A stretch of 18,831 bases of DNA from positions 1 through 18,831 of the forward strand of contig CADCVT010000349.1 in assembly GCA_902806215.1 (NCBI GenBank), in the 5' to 3' direction. The translations under genes and the position numbers were made by a program. This document shows, in pieces, positions 13,523 to 18,831 of this stretch. Position 1 is the stretch's first letter. Each line of letters starts with the position of its first letter. The notes beneath the pieces were generated by a model. That model saw only the letters and a list, made by a program, of their open reading frames with translations. It searched no databases and had not been told where the DNA came from. The stretch comes from an uncultured Solirubrobacteraceae bacterium (lineage in GTDB: Bacteria; Actinomycetota; Thermoleophilia; Solirubrobacterales; Solirubrobacteraceae).

Positions 13523-14959
13523 GTGCGGATCCTGCCGGTCAGCGTGTGTCTTGGTGCTCTTTCGTTGCTGCTCTCCGCAGCGCCGGGCTACGACGCGTGG
13601 GCCTGGCTGATCTGGGGCCGGGAGCTGTGGGACGGCGCGCTCAGCACCGCCGAGGGTCCCGCGTGGAAGCCGCTACCCGTCGCGGCGACCGCCGCGCTCG
13701 CCCCGTTCGGGGGTGCGGCGCCGGAGCTCTGGCTGGTCATCGCGCGTGCCGGAGCGATCGCCGCCGTGCTCCTCGCCTTCCGCGTCGGCAGCACGCTCGC
13801 GGGGGGCGCCGCCGGACTCGTCGCCGCGTTCGCCGTGGTCCTCACCGGCGGTTTCGTGCGGCACGCCGCGGTCGGCGACGCCGAGCCGCTGCTCGTCGCG
13901 TTCGCGCTCGCCGCGGTCGACCGCGGGCTCGCCGGCCGACACCGCCAGGCGCTCGCCTTCGCGGCGCTCGCCGCGCTCCTACGGCCGGAGGTGTGGCCGT
14001 TCCTCGGCCTCTACGGCCTGTGGCTCGCCCGCGAGCAGGAGGTCCTCCGCCCCGCCCTCGCCACGCTCGCCGTCGCGATCCCCGTCGCCTGGTTCCTGCC
14101 CGAATGGCTCTCCTCCGGCGAGCTGCTCAGGTCGACCGAGCGCGCGCGGATCCCCAACCCCGGCCAGCCGGCGACCGCCGAGATCCCCGCGCTCGAGACG
14201 CTGTCGCGCTCCCTCACGGTGCTGTTCGTCCCGGCGGCCGCACTCGCGCTGCTCAGCCGAGGTCCCGCGCGCGCCCTGGCCGCCGGCGGCGCCGCGTGGA
14301 TCGTCCTCGTCGCCGTCATGGCCCAGGCCGGCTTCTCCGGCGAGGAGCGCTACGTGCTGCCGGGGGCCGCGATCCTCGCCGTCGGTGGGGCCGCCGCGCT
14401 CGCGCGAACGACAGCATCGATGAGGATGGTCGTCCCGCTCGTCGTGGTGCTTCTCGGGGTCGCCGCCGTCCCGCGCGTGCAGGAGATCGCCGAGCTCGGC
14501 CCGCGCCTCGCCTACCAGGACCGCCTCGTCGCGACGCTCGACGACGCCATCGCACAGGCCGGCGGCCGCGACGCGGTCCTCGCCTGCGGAACGCCCGCGG
14601 TCGGCCGCTTCCGCGGGACGCTTCTCGCGTACGCGCTCGACGTCCCCAAGCACCGCGTGCGCGCGGACGGCCGCCCCGGCGCGGTCACCTTCCGCAGCCG
14701 CCTGACCGAGCACGCGTCGGTCTCCCCACCCGGCCCGCCGCCGCGCGGCGAGCCGTGGGACGTCCTCTACAGCCCCGGCAGCTCCTGCACGAGCGACAGC
14801 ACCGGCGCGAAGAGGTCGCCGTCGCGCTCGACCCGTGCGAGGACCTCGTCCGAGGTGAAGACGAGCCGTTCGGGATCGCCGGCCTCGTGGCACTCGCGCA
14901 CCTCGTCCCAGGTCACCGGCGTCGACACCGTCGGGCGGTCCTTCGCGCGCAGCGAGTAG
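13523..14959 (+). CDS. Multi-pass membrane protein, GT-C glycosyltransferase-like; 3' end overlaps ligD antisense
   Basis: A 478-residue open frame starting at a GTG. Roughly 9-11 hydrophobic segments lie between residues 5 and 325, for example LWLVIARAGAIAAVLLAF, ALATLAVAIPVAWFLP and MRMVVPLVVVLLGVAAVP. The first periplasmic loop, GYDAWAWLIWGRELWDG, has the acidic/aromatic character of GT-C (ArnT/PMT-like) enzymes, and GEERYVLPGAAILAV resembles their late RYxLP segment. A lipid-linked sugar transferase is therefore plausible but unproven. A soluble C-terminal domain starts near 330. The last about 64 residues, Ser/Arg/Thr-rich, are encoded antisense to the end of ligD and look like non-native sequence. 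The true protein probably ended near 14766, its stop perhaps lost by mutation. Identity moderate, 3' end uncertain. Confidence 0.7.
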   Translation: MRILPVSVCLGALSLLLSAAPGYDAWAWLIWGRELWDGALSTAEGPAWKPLPVAATAALAPFGGAAPELWLVIARAGAIAAVLLAFRVGSTLAGGAAGLVAAFAVVLTGGFVRHAAVGDAEPLLVAFALAAVDRGLAGRHRQALAFAALAALLRPEVWPFLGLYGLWLAREQEVLRPALATLAVAIPVAWFLPEWLSSGELLRSTERARIPNPGQPATAEIPALETLSRSLTVLFVPAAALALLSRGPARALAAGGAAWIVLVAVMAQAGFSGEERYVLPGAAILAVGGAAALARTTASMRMVVPLVVVLLGVAAVPRVQEIAELGPRLAYQDRLVATLDDAIAQAGGRDAVLACGTPAVGRFRGTLLAYALDVPKHRVRADGRPGAVTFRSRLTEHASVSPPGPPPRGEPWDVLYSPGSSCTSDSTGAKRSPSRSTRARTSSEVKTSRSGSPASWHSRTSSQVTGVDTVGRSFARSE

Positions 14960-17097
14960 ACGTTGACCGTCGTCTTGGCGTCGTCGTTCTGCGACCAGTC
15001 GACGAGCACCTTGCCCGGCCGCAGCGACTTCGTCATCCGCGAGACGACGAGGCCGGGCTCGGACTGCTCGAGCAGCTCCGCGACGGTCTTGGCGAAGGTC
15101 TTCGTCCCGCGCGGCCCGTCGTACAGCGCGTCGGGCGTGTTCAGCGGGACGTACACCTGCAGGCCCTTCGAGCCCGACGTCTTGGGGAACGACTCGAGCC
15201 CGAGCCGCGAGAACATCCCCTCGAGCCACAGCCCGACGCGGCAGCACTCGACGATCGTCGCCGGCTCGCCCGGGTCGAGGTCGAACGCGAGGATGTTCGG
15301 CACCGTCGGCGTCAGGCCGGGGCCGAGCGACGTGTGCAGCTCGAGGTCGGCGAGGTTCGCCAGCCACATGAGCGTCGGCACGTCCTCGCACAGGCAGAAG
15401 TTGATCGTCTTCGACGACATCTGCACCCGCACCGTCTGCACCCAGTCGGGCCGGTGCGACGGGCAGTTCTTCTCGTAGAAGAACTGGCCCTCGACGCCGT
15501 TGGGATAGCGCTTGAGCGTGAGCATCCGCCCCTCGAGGTGCGGCAGCAGCGCCGGCGCGATCCGCCGGTAGTAGTCGATGACCTCGCCCTTGGTGAACCC
15601 CGCCTTCGGATAGAGGACCTTGTCGAGGTTCGAGAACTTGAGCTGGCGGCCCTCGACCGTCATGAGCGGCTCGAGCGGCGCCATCGACGGCGACTCCGCC
15701 TTGAGGCCCTTGTACGACGGGTGGCGCAGCACGCGGTCCTTGGTCCACTCGCCGAACTCGACCTCGATGACGTACCGCGGCTCGACCCAGATCGACTCCT
15801 TCGGCGCGGCTTTCGCGTTCTCGACCGGCGGGCCGTCGCGCTCGATCGGCCCCAGGAGCGAAGCCAGCCGGTCGAGCTCGGCCCCGTCGAACCCGGTCCC
15901 CACGCGCCCGCAGTAGCGCGAGCCGTCCTCGCAGGCGACGAGCAGCGCCCCGATCCGGTCGCGCCGCTTGCCCTCCCCCGGCAGCCAGCCGACGATCGTG
16001 AAGTCCTCGCGCTGCTTGTTCTTGAGCTTGACCCAGCCCTTCGCGCGGCGCCCCGGCTCGTACGGGCAGTCCAGCCGCTTGGCCATGACGCCCTCGAGCC
16101 CCTGCGCCTCGGTCGCGGCGAGCAGCGCCGCGCCGTCGCCGACGACGTGGTCGGGCGTCTGCCAGTGCGCGCCGACGAGCTCGAGCTCCTTCAGCCGCGC
16201 ACGCCGCTCCTCGTAGGACAGGTGCATGAGCGAGTGGCCGTCGAGCCACAGCAGGTCGAAGACCACGTAGACGACCGGGTTGGTCTTGGCCAGCCTGCGC
16301 GCCGCGCTCTCGGAGGTGACGTGCATCCGCGACTGCAGGCGCCCGAACGACGGCCGCGCCTGCTCGTCGAAGGCGACGATCTCACCGTCGAGCACCGCCT
16401 CGTGGTGCGAGAGGGCCCGGTTGAACCGCGAGAGCTCCGGATACGAGCGGGTGATGTCGCGCAGGTTGCGCGACTCGAACCGCAGCTCCCCCGGGCGCGA
16501 GTACGCGATCGCACGCACCCCGTCCCACTTGATCTCGAACGCCCACCGCGACTGCTCGCGCTTGGGCGGCATCGCGCCGGTCGTCGCGAGCATCGGGACG
16601 ATCTTGTCCGGGATGGGCTCGCGGTCCGGGTCGGCCGGCTCGCCCATCCAGTGGATCATCCAGTCCTTCCGCTCGGGCCCGATCGGGAAGAGCGCGTACA
16701 TCCCGTCGGCCAGGCCGCGCTCGCCGACGAGCCGGACCTCGATCTTGCGGTCCTCCCACTTGAGGACCTCGTACGTCCCGGAGTCCCAGATCGTCATCGA
16801 GCCGGCGCCGTACTGGCCCTTCGGGATCTCGCCGTGGAAGTCGATGTACTCGAGCGGGTGGTCCTCGGTGTGGACCGCGATCCGGTTGACGCCGGGCACC
16901 TTGGGCAGCGCGTTGGGGATCGCGAACGACACGAGCACCCCGTCGCGCTCCAGGCGCAGGTCCCAGTGCAGGCGCGTCGCGTGGTGCTCCTGGACGACGA
17001 AGCGGTCGCCCTCGGCGGCGTCCGGGACCGCGTCGGGAATCGGCTCGGGTGTCGCGCCCTTGCGCCGCTTCTTCTTGTAGGTGTCGAGCTCAGCCAC
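14767..17097 (-). CDS. ligD: ATP-dependent DNA ligase D (phosphoesterase-ligase-polymerase)
   Basis: Multifunctional enzyme of bacterial non-homologous end joining. In this 776-residue protein the domains run in the order 3'-phosphoesterase (about 30-155: EHHATRLHWDLRLE, HTEDHPLEYIDFHGEIPKG, YGAG), ATP ligase (about 165-470: adenylation Lys190 in FEIKWDGVRA, FESRNLRDIT, later GWVKLKNK) and archaeo-eukaryotic primase-like polymerase (about 480-776: KFSNLDKVLYPKAGFTKG, YEKNCPSHRPDW, catalytic AFDLDPG near 605, SGSKGLQVYVPL, RPGKVLVDWSQND). This matches the Pseudomonas order; Mycobacterium has POL-PE-LIG. The GTG start overlaps the receiver-domain stop by 8 nt, implying coupling. No Ku gene is in the window. 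Its 3' end overlaps the convergent membrane gene by 193 bp. Confidence 0.96.
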   Translation of the reverse strand: MAELDTYKKKRRKGATPEPIPDAVPDAAEGDRFVVQEHHATRLHWDLRLERDGVLVSFAIPNALPKVPGVNRIAVHTEDHPLEYIDFHGEIPKGQYGAGSMTIWDSGTYEVLKWEDRKIEVRLVGERGLADGMYALFPIGPERKDWMIHWMGEPADPDREPIPDKIVPMLATTGAMPPKREQSRWAFEIKWDGVRAIAYSRPGELRFESRNLRDITRSYPELSRFNRALSHHEAVLDGEIVAFDEQARPSFGRLQSRMHVTSESAARRLAKTNPVVYVVFDLLWLDGHSLMHLSYEERRARLKELELVGAHWQTPDHVVGDGAALLAATEAQGLEGVMAKRLDCPYEPGRRAKGWVKLKNKQREDFTIVGWLPGEGKRRDRIGALLVACEDGSRYCGRVGTGFDGAELDRLASLLGPIERDGPPVENAKAAPKESIWVEPRYVIEVEFGEWTKDRVLRHPSYKGLKAESPSMAPLEPLMTVEGRQLKFSNLDKVLYPKAGFTKGEVIDYYRRIAPALLPHLEGRMLTLKRYPNGVEGQFFYEKNCPSHRPDWVQTVRVQMSSKTINFCLCEDVPTLMWLANLADLELHTSLGPGLTPTVPNILAFDLDPGEPATIVECCRVGLWLEGMFSRLGLESFPKTSGSKGLQVYVPLNTPDALYDGPRGTKTFAKTVAELLEQSEPGLVVSRMTKSLRPGKVLVDWSQNDDAKTTVNVYSLRAKDRPTVSTPVTWDEVRECHEAGDPERLVFTSDEVLARVERDGDLFAPVLSLVQELPGL

Positions 17098-17428
17098 GGA
17101 CGGCGGCGCGGAGGGCGTCGAGGTCCGCGCCCTTGACGATGTACCCGTCGGCCGCTGCGGCGAGCGCCTGGTCGGCGTCGTCGCGTTGGTGTCCCGACAG
17201 GATGATCACGCGCGCGTCGGGCGCCGCGACCCGCAGCTCGCCGACGGTCTGCGCGTCGCACATCTGATCGAGCAGGATCACGTCGGGCTTCGTGTCGCCG
17301 GCACCGGCGACCAGCTCGAACCGATCGCTCGCCTCCCCCACTACGACGATCTCCCCGTCGGGGAGCGTCTCGCGCAGGAGGAACCGGAACGTCGAGTCGT
17401 CGTCGGCGACGAAGACGCGAATACCCAC
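17090..17428 (-). CDS. Stand-alone response-regulator receiver domain
   Basis: A 112-residue single-domain CheY-like receiver with no output domain. The acidic pocket Asp9-Asp11 (VFVADDDSTFRFLL) and phospho-acceptor Asp54 (PDVILLDQMCD) are present. The Thr/Ser switch is in RVIILSGHQ and the conserved Lys in DGYIVKGADLDAL. All core residues needed for phosphorylation are there, so it should be functional. No histidine kinase is nearby. The GTG start is preceded, 7 nt upstream, by a TACTGT -10 box, and there is no Shine-Dalgarno. Its stop overlaps the ligD GTG by 8 nt, making it the first gene of a two-gene operon with ligD; a link to end-joining control is an inference from this coupling. The tandem palindromes at 17448-17479 are in its promoter region. 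Confidence 0.9.
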   Translation of the reverse strand: MGIRVFVADDDSTFRFLLRETLPDGEIVVVGEASDRFELVAGAGDTKPDVILLDQMCDAQTVGELRVAAPDARVIILSGHQRDDADQALAAAADGYIVKGADLDALRAAVRG

Positions 17429-17435
17429 CCGGCGA

Positions 17436-17441
17436 ACAGTA
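17436..17441 (-). promoter_or_regulatory. Candidate -10 box for the receiver-ligD operon
   Basis: TACTGT on the minus strand, 7 nt upstream of the GTG. The -35 position would fall in the first palindromic repeat, so a protein bound there would overlap the core promoter. Confidence 0.45.
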
Positions 17442-17447
17442 GACCAG

Positions 17448-17479
17448 CCCGGGAGAATCTCCCCCCGGGAGATTCTCCC
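17448..17479. repeat. Two tandem 16-bp palindromic repeats (candidate operator)
   Basis: CCCGGGAGAATCTCCC (17448-17463) is followed directly by CCCGGGAGATTCTCCC (17464-17479), differing at one base. Within each, GGGAGA-W-TCTCCC is a perfect inverted repeat, and the two cores together form a 29-bp palindrome with a 3-nt centre (17451-17479). They lie upstream of the receiver-ligD start, over the expected -35 region. As RNA they could also fold into a strong hairpin downstream of the cysO gene. Confidence 0.6.
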
Positions 17480-17486
17480 AGCGGAA

Positions 17487-17503
17487 ATCGCCCTCTGGGC
17501 GAT
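17487..17503 (-). terminator. Hairpin directly after the cysO stop, possible terminator
   Basis: ATCGCCC-AGA-GGGCGAT on the minus strand, a perfect 7-bp stem with 3-nt loop, starting in the stop codon and followed by TTCC. The short pyrimidine run makes it a plausible weak intrinsic terminator for the thrC-cysO operon. Confidence 0.5.
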
Positions 17504-17778
17504 CAGCCCCCGGCGACGGCAGGCAGGATCTGCAGCTCGGCGCCCTCGGGCACCTGCGTCTCAAGCCCGTCGAGGAAGCGGATGTCCTCCCCGTCGAGGA
17601 ACACGTTCACGAACCGCCGCAGCGTCCCGTCCTCGTCGGCGACGCGATCCTTGAGCTCGGTGTGCTCGGCGTAGAGCGCCCCGAGCACCTCGCCGACGGT
17701 CTGGCCGTCGACGCTCGGCGCCCGGTCGCCGCCGGTCGCCGCCGCGAGCTGCGGCGGGATCTTGACCGTCACGGCCAT
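17503..17778 (-). CDS. cysO: CysO-like sulfur-carrier protein (MoaD/ThiS family)
   Basis: A 91-residue ubiquitin-fold sulfur carrier ending in the diagnostic Gly-Gly, whose C-terminus would be activated to a thiocarboxylate. The segments TVKIPPQLAAATGG, LRRFVNVFLDGEDIRF and the final LQILPAVAGG closely resemble Mycobacterium tuberculosis CysO as I remember it, more than ThiS or MoaD. CysO-thiocarboxylate donates sulfur to O-phosphoserine through CysM for cysteine synthesis; CysM, Mec and an E1-like activating enzyme are not in this window. The ATG overlaps the thrC stop by one base (TGATG), so it is translated with threonine synthase. Whether the carrier serves cysteine, methionine or another thio-product here cannot be decided. 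Confidence 0.87.
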   Translation of the reverse strand: MAVTVKIPPQLAAATGGDRAPSVDGQTVGEVLGALYAEHTELKDRVADEDGTLRRFVNVFLDGEDIRFLDGLETQVPEGAELQILPAVAGG

Positions 17779-18831
17779 CAGGTCGCCACGCCCGCGAACT
17801 CGGACTCGAACGCGTCGAACGACGCGTCGATCGTGTGCGTCGTGAACGTGTCGCGCACCGCGTCGAGGGTCTTGAGGCCCTCGCCGGTGATGAACACGAC
17901 GACGCGCTCGTCCTTGCCGATGTCGCCGCGCGCGGCGAGCTTGGCCAGCGTCGCGGTGGTGACGCCGCCGGCGGTCTCGGTGAAGATGCCTGTCGTCTCG
18001 GCGAGCAGGCGGATGCCGGCCTTGATCTCGTCGTCGGTGACGCTGTCGACGCCGCCGCCGGTGCGGCGGGCGAGCTCGACCGCGTACGGGCCGTCGGCGG
18101 GGTTGCCGATGGCCAGCGACTTGGCGATCGTGTCCGGCTTGACCGGGCGGCAGACGTCGGTGCCGGCCTCGAACGCCTGCGCGACGGGCGAGCAGCCCAG
18201 CGCCTGGGCGCCGTTCATCGTCGGGATCTCGCCCTCGAGCAGGCCGACCTCGATCCACTCCTCGAAGCCGCGGGCGATCTTCGTGAACAGCGAGCCCGAC
18301 GCGATCGGCGAGATGACGCGGTCGGGGATCTCCCAGCCGAGCTGCTCGGCGACCTCGAACGCGAGGGTCTTCGAGCCCTCCGCGTAGTACGGGCGCATGT
18401 TCACGTTGACGAACGCCCAGTCGCGCTCGCCGCTGAGCTCGGTGCACAGGCGGTTGACGTCGTCGTAGTTGCCGCGGACGGCGACGAGGTTCGTGCCGTA
18501 GACGCCGGTCGCGAGGATCTTCTGCTCCTCGAGGTCCGACGGCACGAAGACGTAGGACTCCATGCCGAGGGCGGCGCCGTGCGCGGCCACGCTGTTGGCC
18601 AGGTTGCCGGTCGACGCGCAGGCGATGACCTCGTAGCCGAGCTCACGGGCGCGGGCGACCGCGACGGAGACGACGCGGTCCTTGAACGAGTGCGTGGGGT
18701 TCGCCGCGTCGTTCTTGACCCACACCTCCTTAAGGCCGATGCGCTCGGCGAGCCGGTCGGCCTTGATCAGCGGCGTGCAGCCCGACGGCAGGCCGGCCTT
18801 CGACGACGCGCGCAGCGACGGCCCGGGCGGC
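17778..18831 (-). CDS. thrC: Threonine synthase (N-terminus beyond right edge)
   Basis: PLP-dependent fold-type II enzyme converting O-phospho-L-homoserine to threonine. About 350 C-terminal residues are present. The PLP Lys is in NPTHSFKDRVV, preceded by SGCTPLIKADRLAERIG and VWVKND. Further motifs are CASTGNLANSVAAHG (phosphate/substrate loop), VFVPSDLEEQKI, PIASGSLFTKI and TAGGVTTATLAKL, which place it with bacterial threonine synthases rather than cysteine synthases. The true start lies outside the window; the internal GTG at 18725 is not the start, because conserved coding continues upstream to the edge. The stop overlaps the sulfur-carrier start, forming a two-gene operon. Confidence 0.94.
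   Translation of the reverse strand, partial: PPGPSLRASSKAGLPSGCTPLIKADRLAERIGLKEVWVKNDAANPTHSFKDRVVSVAVARARELGYEVIACASTGNLANSVAAHGAALGMESYVFVPSDLEEQKILATGVYGTNLVAVRGNYDDVNRLCTELSGERDWAFVNVNMRPYYAEGSKTLAFEVAEQLGWEIPDRVISPIASGSLFTKIARGFEEWIEVGLLEGEIPTMNGAQALGCSPVAQAFEAGTDVCRPVKPDTIAKSLAIGNPADGPYAVELARRTGGGVDSVTDDEIKAGIRLLAETTGIFTETAGGVTTATLAKLAARGDIGKDERVVVFITGEGLKTLDAVRDTFTTHTIDASFDAFESEFAGVAT

Noticed and set aside
13546..17136. Plus-strand open frame of about 1,200 codons spanning the GT-C gene and antisense ligD
   Set aside because: Out of frame with the membrane protein and antisense to LigD; composition is shadow-like and no domain is recognisable.
17448..17479. Start of a CRISPR or insertion-sequence terminal repeat
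   Set aside because: Only two directly abutting copies without spacers, no transposase or cas gene, and no target-site duplication.

Overview
The window is very GC-rich, almost fully coding actinobacterial DNA. Gene families, short gaps, overlapping stop/start junctions and TAnnnT boxes just upstream of start codons suggest a Thermoleophilia/Solirubrobacterales-type organism. That placement is an inference from protein style and was not tested against any database. I see no mobile element, CRISPR array or prophage. Most of the window is housekeeping metabolism, and the interesting signals are in regulation and gene company.

Left third (1-5490, minus strand): a tightly packed pyrimidine operon, pyrR-pyrB-pyrC-(isochorismatase-fold hydrolase)-carA-carB. 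Every junction is a 1-8 nt overlap or a 1 nt gap, and carB runs off the left edge. Upstream of pyrR lie two copies of a PyrR-binding RNA loop, the second directly against the Shine-Dalgarno. This suggests UMP-responsive translational repression of the operon. A cysteine hydrolase between pyrC and carA is not one of the pathway steps.

5536-8028: rnz (tRNase Z) on minus, a divergent secreted duplicated-domain protein on plus, tRNA-Arg(CCG) and pyrE on minus. pyrE supplies another UMP-pathway step about 2 kb from the main operon. pyrD and pyrF are not in the window.

8029-9930: an intergenic palindrome, then a Crp/Fnr-type regulator with a charged C-terminal tail and an unrecognised coiled-coil protein, both plus.

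9932-13459 (minus): a secreted glycoside-hydrolase-like protein, nicotinamidase pncA, and a two-gene LLM-flavin oxidoreductase/ring-cleaving VOC dioxygenase operon that looks like aromatic or quinone detoxification.

13523-17503: a multi-pass GT-C-like membrane protein on plus whose open frame runs 193 bp antisense into ligD. ligD (phosphoesterase-ligase-polymerase order) is translationally coupled to an orphan receiver-domain gene. Two tandem 16-bp palindromic copies lie in that operon's promoter region.

17503-18831: thrC (truncated by the right edge) overlaps a CysO-like sulfur carrier ending in Gly-Gly, followed by a hairpin.
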